Shown here: positions 25,939-35,009 of the stretch, one piece after another | Position numbering within the stretch: the first letter of the stretch is position 1 | How the letters are laid out: every line of letters begins with the position of its first letter | DNA from: Falsiroseomonas sp051433165 | GTDB lineage: Bacteria > Pseudomonadota > Alphaproteobacteria > Acetobacterales > Acetobacteraceae | Length of the DNA stretch: 64,000 nucleotides | NCBI RefSeq assembly: GCF_051433165.1 | Contig: NZ_JBHMFS010000014.1 | Span: 62,001-126,000 of the forward strand | Direction: 5' to 3' | The notes under the pieces: model-generated | The model's input: only the letters and a program-made list of their open reading frames with translations | The model's database searches: none | Told to the model about the DNA's origin: nothing | Made by a program: the position numbers and the translations under genes

Positions 25939-27453
25939 TCACACCCGCCGCAGTGGCACCCGCGTGGACATCCAGGCGGCGAACAACACCAGGACCGCGG
26001 CGGTGGCGAAGCTCGCGCGGAAGGCGGTGGTCATCTGCGCGCGGAACGCCGCCTCCGCCATGGCATCGAGCCCGGCCAGCGCCGCCGGCCCCTGGTTCAC
26101 CAGCGCCACGAACAGCCGCGTCGCCTCCGGCCCCTGCAGGGTCAGCGCGCCGAACAGCACCGCCCCCAGCAGCGCCGTGCCGGTCGCCGCGCCGAGGGAA
26201 CGGGTGAACTGGACGGATGCCGTGGCGGACCCCAGCAGCTTCGGTCCCGCCGCCACCTGCACCGTCACCTGCACCATGGGGAAGGACATGCCGAACCCCA
26301 TGGAGACCACGCCGAGCAGCCCCGCCATAAGAACCAGCGGCAAATCCCCCAGTCCCAGCGTCACCACCACCAGAAGCGTGGTGGAGATGCTCAGCCCGAT
26401 GCCCGGCCAGCGCATCAGCAGCCCGGTGCGGGACAGCATGGTGCCGGAGATGATGGCCCCGAACCCGGCGCAGGCCGCCAGCGGCAGCAGCGCCAGCCCC
26501 GAGGCGGCGGGGGAAAGGCCGCGCACCGCGGCGAAATAGATCGGCAGGAAGGCGATGGTGCCGACAAAGGCGCCGGCGACGCAGGCGGACATCAATATGG
26601 CGCGCCAGACGGTCGCATTGCCCAGCAAGCCGAGCGGCAGCAGTGGGTGCGGCGCCCGGCGTTCCTGCCGCAGCAACAGCCACAGCGCGACACCCGCCAC
26701 CACGGCCAGCACCGCCGCCACCGCCAGCGGCCCCGGCGCCAGCCGCCGCGCCTGGTCCAGCGCCAGCAGCGCCGGCGCGACAAACACGGCGAACAGGATC
26801 AGCCCCCACCAGTCGAAGCTGAAGCCCTGGGAGGACCCGCGCGCGGAATCGCCCAGCCGGGTCACGGCCAGCCAGGCTGCCAGGGCTGATAGCGGCAGTT
26901 GCAGCAGGAAGATGCTGCGCCAGCCGAAATACTCCGCCAGCACCCCGCCCAGCACCGGCCCCAATGCGCTAGCGGTGGTGAAGACCGCGGCAATATAGGC
27001 CTGGAAGCGCCCGCGTTCCCGCGCCGGCACCACCTCCGCGATCAGCGCGACGGACAGGCTGATCAGCCCGCCGCCCCCGAAACCCTGCACCACCCGCGCC
27101 GCCGCCAGGGTGGAAAGCGACCCGGCCAGCGCACACAGCACGGCGCCGGCGGCATAGACGGCCAGCGCCACCAGCAGCATCCGCTGCCGCCCGAACGCAT
27201 CGCCGAGCCGGCCATAGACCGGCGCCGCCACGGTGTTGGCGACCAGGTACAGCACGATGATCCAGGAGATGCGCTCCACATCGCCCAGGCTCTTGGCGAT
27301 GGCCGGCAGGGCGGCGGCGACGATGGTCTGGTCCAGCGCGGCGCCGAACATCGCCAGCGCGACGGCCGGAAACACCTTGAAGAACAGCCGCCGCAGCTCG
27401 GCCGGGGAGACGGTGGCGGCGGATGGCGGGCCGCTATCGGGGGGAGGCGTCAT
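25939..27453 (-). CDS. MFS transporter, DHA2 (EmrB/QacA-like) drug exporter
   Basis: The 504-residue protein has about 14 membrane helices. Motif D1 is LDQTIVAAALP (about 40-50), motif A is GRLGDAFGRQR (about 81-91), and the antiporter motif C region reads ALGPVLGGVLAEYFGW (about 163-178). These are hallmarks of proton-driven DHA2 multidrug efflux pumps. There is no membrane-fusion partner (EmrA) or regulator next to it, so the substrate is open. It lies between a hybrid kinase and accA, all on the minus strand, with a 215-nt gap to the kinase start. Confidence 0.92.
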   Translation of the reverse strand: MTPPPDSGPPSAATVSPAELRRLFFKVFPAVALAMFGAALDQTIVAAALPAIAKSLGDVERISWIIVLYLVANTVAAPVYGRLGDAFGRQRMLLVALAVYAAGAVLCALAGSLSTLAAARVVQGFGGGGLISLSVALIAEVVPARERGRFQAYIAAVFTTASALGPVLGGVLAEYFGWRSIFLLQLPLSALAAWLAVTRLGDSARGSSQGFSFDWWGLILFAVFVAPALLALDQARRLAPGPLAVAAVLAVVAGVALWLLLRQERRAPHPLLPLGLLGNATVWRAILMSACVAGAFVGTIAFLPIYFAAVRGLSPAASGLALLPLAACAGFGAIISGTMLSRTGLLMRWPGIGLSISTTLLVVVTLGLGDLPLVLMAGLLGVVSMGFGMSFPMVQVTVQVAAGPKLLGSATASVQFTRSLGAATGTALLGAVLFGALTLQGPEATRLFVALVNQGPAALAGLDAMAEAAFRAQMTTAFRASFATAAVLVLFAAWMSTRVPLRRV

Positions 27454-27483
27454 GCGGGCCGGATCAAACCACCCGCCGCGACG

Positions 27484-28440
27484 TCAAACGACCCCCGCGC
27501 GCCCCATTTCCAGAAACTTCTCACGCCGACGTGCGCGCAGCGTGGCGCCATCCAGTGCCAGCAGCGGCTCCAGGCTGTCCCAAATCTGGCGGGACACGGC
27601 GGCGAGCATGGCGGGCGCATCGCGATGCGCGCCGCCCAAGGGCTCCGCGATGACGGCATCCACCAGGGCCAGCTTGCGAAGGTCCTCCGCCGTCAGGCGC
27701 AGCGCCTCCGCCGCCGTGGCCGCCTGGGCGGCGTCGCGCCACAGGATGCTGGCGCAGCCCTCGGGCGAGATGACGGAGTAGATGGAATGCTCCAGCATCA
27801 GGATGCGGTCCGCCGCGGCCAGCGCGATGGCGCCGCCCGAGCCGCCCTCTCCGATGATGGTGGCGATGAAGGGCACGGGCGCGTCCAGCCCGGCCTCGAT
27901 GGCGCGCGCAATGGCTTCCGCCTGGCCGCGCGCTTCCGCGTCGATGCCGGGAAAAGCCCCGGCGGTGTCGACGAAGGACAGGATCGGCAGGCCGAAACGG
28001 CCAGCGAGTTCCATCAGCCGCCGCGCCTTGCGATAGCCCTCCGGCCGCGCCATGCCGAAATTGTGCTTCACGCGGCTTTCGGTGTCATGGCCGCGTTCGG
28101 TGCCGATCACCATCACCGCGCGGCCGCGGAAGCGGCCCATGCCGCCGAGCACTGCCGTGTCGTCGCCAAAGGCGCGGTCACCTGCCAGCGGCAGAAAATC
28201 CTCGATCAGGCCGGCGATGTAGTCACTGGCATGTGGGCGTTCCGGGTGGCGGGCGATCTGCGCCTTCTGCCAGGGCGTCAGCTTGGCATAGGTGGCCAGC
28301 AGCAGCTTGTGCGCCTTGTCGCGCAGCTTGCCGACCTCCTCGGCCACGTCGATGCCGCCGGCGTCCGTGGTACGGCGCAGCTCCTCGATCTTGCCCTCGA
28401 GTTCGGCGATGGGTTTTTCGAAGTCCAGGAATTGGCGCAT
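27484..28440 (-). CDS. accA: Acetyl-CoA carboxylase carboxyltransferase subunit alpha
   Basis: AccA with AccD transfers carboxyl from biotin to acetyl-CoA, the committed step of fatty acid synthesis. The 318-residue protein opens with FLDFEKPIAELEGKIEELR and contains the conserved TPWQKAQIARHPERPH, GTERGHDTESRVKHNFGMA, FVDTAGAFPGIDAEARGQ and the GEGGSGGAIALA oxyanion region. Length is normal. It is 30 nt upstream of the MFS gene start on the same strand. accD is not in the window, as usual. Confidence 0.97.
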   Translation of the reverse strand: MRQFLDFEKPIAELEGKIEELRRTTDAGGIDVAEEVGKLRDKAHKLLLATYAKLTPWQKAQIARHPERPHASDYIAGLIEDFLPLAGDRAFGDDTAVLGGMGRFRGRAVMVIGTERGHDTESRVKHNFGMARPEGYRKARRLMELAGRFGLPILSFVDTAGAFPGIDAEARGQAEAIARAIEAGLDAPVPFIATIIGEGGSGGAIALAAADRILMLEHSIYSVISPEGCASILWRDAAQAATAAEALRLTAEDLRKLALVDAVIAEPLGGAHRDAPAMLAAVSRQIWDSLEPLLALDGATLRARRREKFLEMGRAGVV

Positions 28441-28584
28441 GGCGCAGGCGGGTTAGCCGAAAAGGGCGGGGCGCGTAAGGGCGCATGGCAGTTCAGGGGG
28501 CGGAAAGCCGTTTGTCGGCAGGATGCATCCCAGGCCGGCTCAGCAACGAAACGCCCATATCCGTCATGGCGGGGCCCGCCCCCC

Positions 28585-29463
28585 TCATGGCAGCAGGATG
28601 CCAGACAGGCCGTGGCGGTCGCCCGCGCGCGCCAGGCTGCCGTCCACGCGCGTGCGCTCCAGGAAGGCGTTCACCTCGTTCAGCCAGGCCTGGTCGCCGC
28701 GCGGCAGCGCATAGGCATAGAGCGTATCGCCGAAGCGATTGGGCGGTGCGATCACCTGCGCCCAGTCATGCATCAGCACCATGCGGCGGGTGTAGGGGAA
28801 GTCCGACATGAAGACATCGGCACGGCCGGACAGGATCTCCCCCTCCCGCGTGCGGGGCGGGGCCACCACCATCAATTCCGCATTCCGCAGCGTCTCGCGC
28901 ATCAGCGGCTCCATCACCGTGCCGGCGGCGACCGCCACCACCGTGCCGGGCTGGTCGATATCGTTCCATGCCTGGATCCGGGTGTTGGTGCGCGTTGTCA
29001 CCGCATAGACCGCGCTGGCCATGTAGGGCTTGGTGAAGGCCACCCGCAGGGCCCGCGCAGGCGTCACGCCCACCCCCATCATGGCGATGTCGCAGCTGCC
29101 ATCCTCCAGGCGGTCCATGAATTCACCGAAGTTGGTCTCAAAAAAGACGAGTCGCACGTCGAGCCTTGCGGCCAGCGCGCGCGCCATGTCGATGTCGAGA
29201 CCCTCCATCTCCCCGTTCCGCGGATTGCGGTAGGAGATGGCGAAATAGTCCGGCCAGATGCAGACCAGCAGATCGCCTCGCGCCCGGATGTCCTGCAACC
29301 GGCCCGTCTGGACGGGTGGCGCGACGGCCTGAACCCGTAGCACGGGTGCCGTATCGGTCAGAATATGATGCGGGTTCAGAATTTGTGCCCGAACGCCGCC
29401 TCCGCGCTCGCAAAATAAGACGAAAGCGACGATAAGCGCTGTCGCAAAGATGGTAACTCGCAT
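28585..29463 (-). CDS. Family-3 extracellular solute-binding protein
   Basis: The 292-residue protein has a signal peptide (RVTIFATALIVAFVLF) and the periplasmic amino-acid-binding (SBP_bac_3) fold: GDLLVCIWPDYFAISYRN, GLDIDMARALAARLDVRLVFFE, DIAMMGVGVTPARALRVAFTKPY and a hinge-proximal TVVAVAAGTVMEP. The ATG at 29463 follows a GGAG ribosome site. No permease or ATPase gene is nearby. Its first codons overlap, by 14 nt and in opposite direction, the 5' end of a hybrid kinase gene with a periplasmic sensor domain, which raises the possibility that it serves signalling and not transport. That link is inference. Confidence 0.88.
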   Translation of the reverse strand: MRVTIFATALIVAFVLFCERGGGVRAQILNPHHILTDTAPVLRVQAVAPPVQTGRLQDIRARGDLLVCIWPDYFAISYRNPRNGEMEGLDIDMARALAARLDVRLVFFETNFGEFMDRLEDGSCDIAMMGVGVTPARALRVAFTKPYMASAVYAVTTRTNTRIQAWNDIDQPGTVVAVAAGTVMEPLMRETLRNAELMVVAPPRTREGEILSGRADVFMSDFPYTRRMVLMHDWAQVIAPPNRFGDTLYAYALPRGDQAWLNEVNAFLERTRVDGSLARAGDRHGLSGILLP

Positions 29464-32101
29464 CACCCAACTCCGTTCCGCCTTGCGGCGTTCGCTCGGG
29501 CTAGGCGCTCCGCGCCCGTCCGAGCCGCGTCCATGGCTGCTTTTTGCGGCCGCTGTCGGGCTTGTGGCCCTATCCCTGCTCGGCATCTACAGCATCCTGA
29601 TGCATCGCGGCCAGCAGGACGCCCTGGCGGAAGCGGAACGTTTGACCCAGGGCGGTGCAGCGGGCCTTGCGGACCAGCTCACCCGGGCGGTGCAGACCGT
29701 GGATCTGGTGCTGCTGGACGCGACCGACCGGCTGGCGGAGGCGGATCCGGCAGCGGTCGCCCGGCAGATCGCCATCCGCATTCGCGACGTGCCGCAGATG
29801 CGCGCGCTCCTCGTCACCGATTCCCAGGGTTTCATCATCGCCAGTTCCGTCGACGGGCTGCGGGAGGCTTCGGTGGCGGACCGGGAATGGTTCCGCCTGC
29901 TGCGCTTCGGGGGTCAGGCGGTGCGGCTCGGCGCGCCGGAGGCCGGGCGCTACCTGGGTCCCGCCGGCCGGGCCATCGGCCATGCCCGTGGCCTCTACGC
30001 GATTCCCTATGCAAGGGCGCTGCGTGGCGCGCGGGGCGAATTCCTCGGTACCGTCGTCGCCATCCTCAACCCGGATTATCTGGCGGGCGTCGCGCGGCGG
30101 CATGCCGAGAGCTTCGGCGTCACCATCCGCATCCATTCCTTCCAGGGCCTGCTGCTGGCCCGCTCCGACGGTCGCGCCGATGGGGTGGGGGAGCTGAACT
30201 CCTCCGCCTGGATATTCCGGAACTTCCTGCCGCGGCGGGAGAATGGGACTTGGTCCGGGGTGGACCAGGACCGGAAGGAGGTCGTCGCCTCCTTCGCCGT
30301 CACGCGCCAGGGCGCCTTCGTGGTGGAAGTGGCGCGGAACCGGGTGGATGCGCTGGACAGCGCGCACCGCCTCGGCGCGCTGCTGGCCGCGGGCGTGGCC
30401 GCGGCGGCGGTGGTGACGCTGGTGGCGCTGTGGCTGCTGGTGCGCCAGGCCCAGGCGCTGAAGGTGCAGGGCCAGCGGCTGACCGAATCGGAGCGCCACG
30501 CCGTCGCCGCCTCCCGCGCCAAGGAGGAATTCCTGGCCTCGATGAGCCATGAGATCCGCACCCCGATGAACGGCGTGATCGGCATGACCGGGCTGCTGCT
30601 GGACACGCGGCTGGACCCGCTGCAACGCCGCTATGCCGAGACCATCCAGGGCTCCGCCGAGCATCTGATGATGGTGCTGAACGACATTCTCGACTTCTCC
30701 AAGCTGGAGGCCGGGGCGCTGCAGCTGGAAGCGGTGCCGTTCAACATCGAGGCCGAGATCGCGACGATCGTGGAACTGTTCGCCCCGCGCGCCGCCGCCA
30801 AGGGGGTGGAGCTGGTCTGCGCGCTTGCGCCGGACCTGCCGGCCCGCGTGCTGGGCGACCCGGGGCGCATCCGGCAGATGCTGTTCAACCTGGTCGGCAA
30901 TGCGGTGAAGTTCACCGAGACGGGCTGGATCCAGGTGGCGATCTCGGTGGAGGCGGAGCTGGATTACTGGCGGCTCCGCGCCTCCGTCTCGGATACCGGG
31001 ATCGGCGTCGAGCGTGACAAGATCGCGCATCTGTTCGAGCGTTTCACCCAGGCCGATGCCTCGATCCGCCGCAAATATGGCGGCACCGGCCTCGGGCTCG
31101 CCATCTGCAAGCGGCTGGCGGAGGAGATGGGCGGAGGCATCGAGGCGGTGCCGCGGCTGGCCGGCGTGCGCAATGGCGGCGGCAGCGTGTTCCGCTTCAC
31201 GGTCAAGATCGGCCGGGTGGAGGGGGATCAGCAGCCGCTGACCGGCCTCGCCGGGCGTCGCATCCTGGTGGTGGACGACCTGCCGCTGAACCGGGAGATC
31301 CTGGTACGGCAACTGGCCGGCATGGGGGCGGAGGCCGCGGCGGTTTCCGATGGCGGCACCGCACTCGCCGCGCTGCGGGCCGCCGCCAGCCAGGGACGAC
31401 CATTCGAGGCAGCGGTGCTGGACGGGCAATTGCCGGATGGCGATGGCCTGGCGCTGGCGCGGCGCATTCGCCAGGAATGGGATGCGCTCGGCTCGCCGCG
31501 CCTGCTGCTCTGTGCCTCCGGTTCCGCCGATCCGCGTGCGGCGCAAGGCAGCACCCAATCATCGGGCCAGGGGGTGCTGGACGGGTTGCTGCTGAAGCCG
31601 GCCCTGCCCACGCGTCTGCGCGATGCCCTGCTGCTGGCGCTGGCGCCGCGGCAGGCCGAACCGGCCGCGGCGGAGCTGCCGCAAGCCGACGCGACGCCGG
31701 AGCCGGACCGCCCGCAGATCCGCATCCTGCTGGTGGAGGACAACGCGACCAATCAGCTGGTGATGCGAACCATCCTGTCCCGCGCCGGGGCGGTGGTGGA
31801 TGTGGCCGGCGACGGCGCGCAGGCGGTCGCCGCCGGGCGGGGCGAGTTGTACGACTTCATCCTGATGGATCTGCAGATGCCGGTGATGGATGGGCTTGAG
31901 GCGACCCGCACGCTGCGCGCCCAGCCCGGCCCCAACCGCGCCACCCGCATCATCGGCCTGACCGCGGCGGTCGGCCCGGAATTCGAGCGGCAGTGCCGGG
32001 AGGCCGGGATGGATGACTACCTCGGCAAGCCGGTGCAGCGGGATACGCTGCTACGGAAGCTGGGGCTGATCGGCCAGTCCACGGGCACCCGCGCGGCCTG
32101 A
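29450..32101 (+). CDS. Cache-type hybrid sensor histidine kinase with two receivers
   Basis: The 883-residue protein has a membrane helix (29-50), a periplasmic region of about 250 residues resembling a double Cache/PDC sensor, a second helix (308-332), the phosphoacceptor His367 in FLASMSHEIRTPMNGVIGM, an HATPase domain (about 470-590; NLVGNAVKFTE, GTGLGLAICKRL), a first receiver (about 602-720, Asp658 in VLDGQLPDG) and a second receiver (about 757-875, Asp807 in LMDLQMPVMDG, Lys in GKP). There is no Hpt domain, so phosphate must pass to a separate protein. The ATG at 29450 has only a weak ribosome site; TTG at residue 12 is an alternative. The start overlaps the divergent solute-binding gene by 14 nt. 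Confidence 0.93.
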   Translation: MVTRITQLRSALRRSLGLGAPRPSEPRPWLLFAAAVGLVALSLLGIYSILMHRGQQDALAEAERLTQGGAAGLADQLTRAVQTVDLVLLDATDRLAEADPAAVARQIAIRIRDVPQMRALLVTDSQGFIIASSVDGLREASVADREWFRLLRFGGQAVRLGAPEAGRYLGPAGRAIGHARGLYAIPYARALRGARGEFLGTVVAILNPDYLAGVARRHAESFGVTIRIHSFQGLLLARSDGRADGVGELNSSAWIFRNFLPRRENGTWSGVDQDRKEVVASFAVTRQGAFVVEVARNRVDALDSAHRLGALLAAGVAAAAVVTLVALWLLVRQAQALKVQGQRLTESERHAVAASRAKEEFLASMSHEIRTPMNGVIGMTGLLLDTRLDPLQRRYAETIQGSAEHLMMVLNDILDFSKLEAGALQLEAVPFNIEAEIATIVELFAPRAAAKGVELVCALAPDLPARVLGDPGRIRQMLFNLVGNAVKFTETGWIQVAISVEAELDYWRLRASVSDTGIGVERDKIAHLFERFTQADASIRRKYGGTGLGLAICKRLAEEMGGGIEAVPRLAGVRNGGGSVFRFTVKIGRVEGDQQPLTGLAGRRILVVDDLPLNREILVRQLAGMGAEAAAVSDGGTALAALRAAASQGRPFEAAVLDGQLPDGDGLALARRIRQEWDALGSPRLLLCASGSADPRAAQGSTQSSGQGVLDGLLLKPALPTRLRDALLLALAPRQAEPAAAELPQADATPEPDRPQIRILLVEDNATNQLVMRTILSRAGAVVDVAGDGAQAVAAGRGELYDFILMDLQMPVMDGLEATRTLRAQPGPNRATRIIGLTAAVGPEFERQCREAGMDDYLGKPVQRDTLLRKLGLIGQSTGTRAA

Positions 32102-32105
32102 AACC

Positions 32106-32804
32106 CTACTCGCCCAGCGCCAACCCCGGCACCGCGACCGCCAGCCCACCCTGCGCGCCGGATGTGGCGCCGACCGCAACGCCCGCCACCGCCCAGCCCT
32201 CGCCATGCCGCACCAGCAGCGGCCCGCCGGAGACGCCCCGCGTGGCGGCACAGCCATGGCGCAGCAGCAGCCGGCCCTCCGCATCCCGCAGCACCGCCTG
32301 CACCTGGCAATCCGTATCCGCCAGCAGCGCATGGGCACGGTCCTGTTGCCAGCCGCCCAGCATCGCCGCCGCGCCCGCCGCCGGCAGGGTCGCGGCCAGC
32401 GGCAGGGTCGGGCCGGGCAGGGGGGTGGCCAGGCGCAGCAGCGCCCAATCGGCGCCGATCGGGCCGCTGGTCTCCGGCCGGAAACCGGGGCCGACCTGCA
32501 GCCTGGCGCCGGTGGCGTGGGCGGTGAAGTTGCCTCGGTCGTAGCCCGCCAGCACATGCACCCGGCCGGGCAGCACCAGGCGCCGGGTCAGCCGCGCCAC
32601 CAGGCAATGCGCCGCGGTCAGCACCCGGTCTGGCGCGATCAGCACGCCGGTGCAGCGGCCGCCGGCCTCGGACTGCACCCGCACCAGGCTGGACCAGGGC
32701 GCCTCCGCCACCGTCACCGGCCGCCGTGCCGTGCTGTCCGCCACGCCGGGAAGCTGCGCCTGGGCCGGGGTGGCCAGCAGCAGCAGGGCGAGCAGGCGCC
32801 TCAT
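32106..32804 (-). CDS. Secreted trypsin-like serine protease
   Basis: The 232-residue protein has a signal peptide (MRRLLALLLLATPAQA) and a chymotrypsin fold with the complete catalytic triad: His66 in LTAAHC, Asp119 in GADWALLRL and Ser192 in GVSGGPLL. Cys51 and Cys67 are placed for the usual His-loop disulfide; Cys166 and Cys185 for another. The residue six before the catalytic serine is not the Asp of trypsin proper, so primary specificity is open. It overlaps the upstream MFS gene start/stop by 4 nt, making a two-gene unit. Confidence 0.92.
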   Translation of the reverse strand: MRRLLALLLLATPAQAQLPGVADSTARRPVTVAEAPWSSLVRVQSEAGGRCTGVLIAPDRVLTAAHCLVARLTRRLVLPGRVHVLAGYDRGNFTAHATGARLQVGPGFRPETSGPIGADWALLRLATPLPGPTLPLAATLPAAGAAAMLGGWQQDRAHALLADTDCQVQAVLRDAEGRLLLRHGCAATRGVSGGPLLVRHGEGWAVAGVAVGATSGAQGGLAVAVPGLALGE

Positions 32805-33934
32805 CGCGTCATCGGCAGTCGCCAGATCAGCGCGCCGACGCCAGCGGCCAAAATCGCCAGCAGCCAGGGCACCAGCCCAGCCCCGCCGAGATCCGTCGCC
32901 AGCCCCATCGCCGCCGGCACCGCCGCCACGCCGAGCGTCGCGGCCGAGACCTGCAACCCCACCGCCGGCACCGCCGCGGCCCCGCCGAGCCGGGCCGGGG
33001 TGCGGGCCATCAGCGTTGGGTAGACCGGCGCCAGCGCCACCGCCAGCAGGGCGATCGCCGGCAGGTCCGCCAGCCCGGTGGCGAAGCCGAGCGCTGCCAG
33101 CACGGCCACCGGCGCCATCAGCCGCAGCAGCCGGTCCGGCCCGATCCGGTCCACGACGAAGCCGAGCCCGATGCGCCCACCGGTGAGCGCCGCGAAGAAC
33201 AGCGTGGCGGCCGCCGCGCCCTCAGCCGGGGTGGCGCCGCGTGACGCCGTCAGGATGGTCGCGGCCCATTGCCCCGCGGCGGCCTCCAGCCCGGTGTAGA
33301 GGAAGAAGATCGCGACCTGGAGCCGCGCCAGAGGGTTGCGCAGCACGGTCCAGGCATTGAGGCGCGGGCCATCGGAAGGACCATCCCCGGGCGCCGCGCC
33401 CTGCCAGCGATGGCGCGTGACCAGGAAGGCCAGCGTCAGCGCCGCCAGTGCCAGCCCCACCGCCAGGTAGCCCGCCTGCCAACCGAACCCCACCGCCAGC
33501 AGCGCCGCCGCGATGGCCGGGCCGAGCGTGGCGCCAACCCCCCAGAAGCCGTGCAGCCAGTTCATGTGGCGCGGTTGGAAGCGGGCGGCGGCGAAGGCGT
33601 TCATCGCCGCATCCACCGCCCCGCCCCCGGCGCCCGCCAGCACGGCCAGCGCCACAAATCCGGCAAAGGGTGGTGCGGTGGATTGCAGCAGGGCGGCGGT
33701 GGCCGTCGCCGCCAGGCTCGCCACCAGCAGCCAGCCGATGCCGAAGGCCCGCATCAACTGCGCGGTGAACAGCCCGGCCAACACATAGCCGCCCGCCGTA
33801 ACCGCCAGGATCAGCCCGAGCCCCGCATTCGGCACGCCATAGAAGGGCCGCAGCTCCGGCCATAGGCTGCCCGGCACCGGGTCCGGCAGGCCGAGGCCGA
33901 TGAAGGCCAGGAAGGCGAGGGCGAGAAGGGGCAC
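32801..33934 (-). CDS. MFS transporter, 12-helix
   Basis: A 377-residue major facilitator protein with 12 hydrophobic segments, a short intracellular loop RHRWQGAAPGDGPSDGP in the middle, and GRIGLGFVVDRIGPDR as the second-half motif-A equivalent. The N-terminal motif-A position is less conserved. It starts at GTG 33934. Overall pattern is near FucP/YcaD-like sugar or drug families, but the substrate cannot be read from sequence. The protease gene follows with a 4-nt overlap. Confidence 0.85.
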   Translation of the reverse strand: MPLLALAFLAFIGLGLPDPVPGSLWPELRPFYGVPNAGLGLILAVTAGGYVLAGLFTAQLMRAFGIGWLLVASLAATATAALLQSTAPPFAGFVALAVLAGAGGGAVDAAMNAFAAARFQPRHMNWLHGFWGVGATLGPAIAAALLAVGFGWQAGYLAVGLALAALTLAFLVTRHRWQGAAPGDGPSDGPRLNAWTVLRNPLARLQVAIFFLYTGLEAAAGQWAATILTASRGATPAEGAAAATLFFAALTGGRIGLGFVVDRIGPDRLLRLMAPVAVLAALGFATGLADLPAIALLAVALAPVYPTLMARTPARLGGAAAVPAVGLQVSAATLGVAAVPAAMGLATDLGGAGLVPWLLAILAAGVGALIWRLPMTR

Positions 33935-33969
33935 GGCGGCGAGCTACACCGGCCAGCGCCGCCTGGCCA

Positions 33970-34449
33970 TTACCCGGGCTTGGTCGCCTGCAACGGCGTG
34001 CCGTCCTTGCGCGTGAACATGGCGGGCTGGTCGTGTGGCGGGGCCAGCAGGTCGATGTCGCTGTAGGTGGCGTCGTCGCCTTCGGTGCGGCTGCCGATCT
34101 CGAGCACCAGCGCCTCGGTGGCGGAGAGGTTGCGAAGATGGTGCCCATCCTGCTCGCCCGCCTTGAAGCCGGCGGCGTCGCCGGCGCGCAGCACTTCCGC
34201 GCCGGCATCGGTCACCAGCGTCGCCTCCCCGGCCAGGACGAAGACGAATTCGTCCGAGCCATTGTGCCAATGCCGCTGGCTGGACCAGGCGCCGGGTGGC
34301 AGGCGCAGCAGGTTGACGCCGAACTGCGTGAGTCCTGCCGCATCCCCCAGGCGCCGGCGTTCGCGCGCCCTGCAGGGCTGGTCATGCGGTGCGGGGTAGA
34401 AGCAGCCGATGACCGGCGGAATGTTCGCGGGGTCGATGCGCTTGCCCAT
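33970..34449 (-). CDS. Cupin-domain protein
   Basis: The 159-residue protein contains a single cupin barrel: SSQRHWHNGSDEFVFVLAGEATLVTDAG carries the first metal-binding motif (His60, His62 and Glu67 by position), and GHHLRNLSATEALVLEIG the second with its histidines. The initial CFYPAPHDQPCRARERRRLGD resembles cupins annotated as transcriptional or sugar-related, and a C-terminal KDGTP tail is typical of a widespread alphaproteobacterial subgroup. Enzymatic role is unknown. It lies alone between the MFS gene and the copper operon. Confidence 0.88.
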   Translation of the reverse strand: MGKRIDPANIPPVIGCFYPAPHDQPCRARERRRLGDAAGLTQFGVNLLRLPPGAWSSQRHWHNGSDEFVFVLAGEATLVTDAGAEVLRAGDAAGFKAGEQDGHHLRNLSATEALVLEIGSRTEGDDATYSDIDLLAPPHDQPAMFTRKDGTPLQATKPG

Positions 34450-34501
34450 GCTGTGGCCCTTTCAAAGCGAAGGGCATCACAGCATGGGCGGCGGCGCGTG
34501 G

Positions 34502-34999
34502 TCAGTGGCGGTGGCTGCCACCCGGCATCGCACCACCCGGCATCGTGGCACCCGGCCCGCGGGCACCCGCGGCCTGAACGGCAAGCTGCGTCCGCACCTC
34601 TCCGGCCTTCTCGAAGACCAGGGTGACGGGCACCGTATCGCCCTGGTTCAACGGCTGCTTCAGGTCGATCAGCATGAGGTGCAGCCCACCCGGCCGCAGG
34701 GTGACGGTCTCGCCAGCCGGCAGCTCGATCGCCGCCACCGGGCGCATCCGCATCACGCCATTGTCGTGGATATGCGTGTGCAGCTCCACCGTGCCGGCGA
34801 TCTCGGTCCGCGCCGAAACCAGCCGGTCCGCCGCGCCGGTGTTCCGCAGCGTGAGGAAGCCGGCGCCGACCCGGCCGGCGCCGGCGGCGCGGCTCCAGCC
34901 GGCCTCGACCTGGATCGGGCCGTGGCCCTGGGCGATGCCGCGGGTGGCGACCAGGCCGAGCATGGTGCCCAGCGCGGCGCGACGCGAAAATACTTTCAT
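34502..34999 (-). CDS. PCuAC-family periplasmic copper chaperone
   Basis: The 165-residue protein has a signal peptide with a twin-arginine-like SRRAALG start, then a PCuAC domain with the full metal motif H-X10-M-X21-H-X-M (His74, Met85, His107, Met109). These proteins carry Cu(I) in the periplasm, often for cytochrome oxidase CuA assembly. The tail (about 145-165) is Gly/Met/His-rich (GATMPGGAMPGGSHRH), which may add copper ligands. A GAGGAG ribosome site precedes ATG 34999. It is the last gene of a four-gene minus-strand operon with YcnI and DUF2946 genes, a recurring copper-handling set. Confidence 0.94.
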   Translation of the reverse strand: MKVFSRRAALGTMLGLVATRGIAQGHGPIQVEAGWSRAAGAGRVGAGFLTLRNTGAADRLVSARTEIAGTVELHTHIHDNGVMRMRPVAAIELPAGETVTLRPGGLHLMLIDLKQPLNQGDTVPVTLVFEKAGEVRTQLAVQAAGARGPGATMPGGAMPGGSHRH

Positions 35000-35009
35000 C
35001 TTCAACTCC

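Noticed and set aside
28560..28584. Terminator after the solute-binding gene
   Set aside because: GGCGGG/CCCGCC dyad has almost no loop and no T-run.
29475..29520. Further copy of the hairpin repeat (GCCTTGCGGCG, GGCGCTCCGCGCC)
   Set aside because: Shares only short GC-rich dyads, lacks the ttat loop, spacer and tail, and lies within the kinase coding frame.
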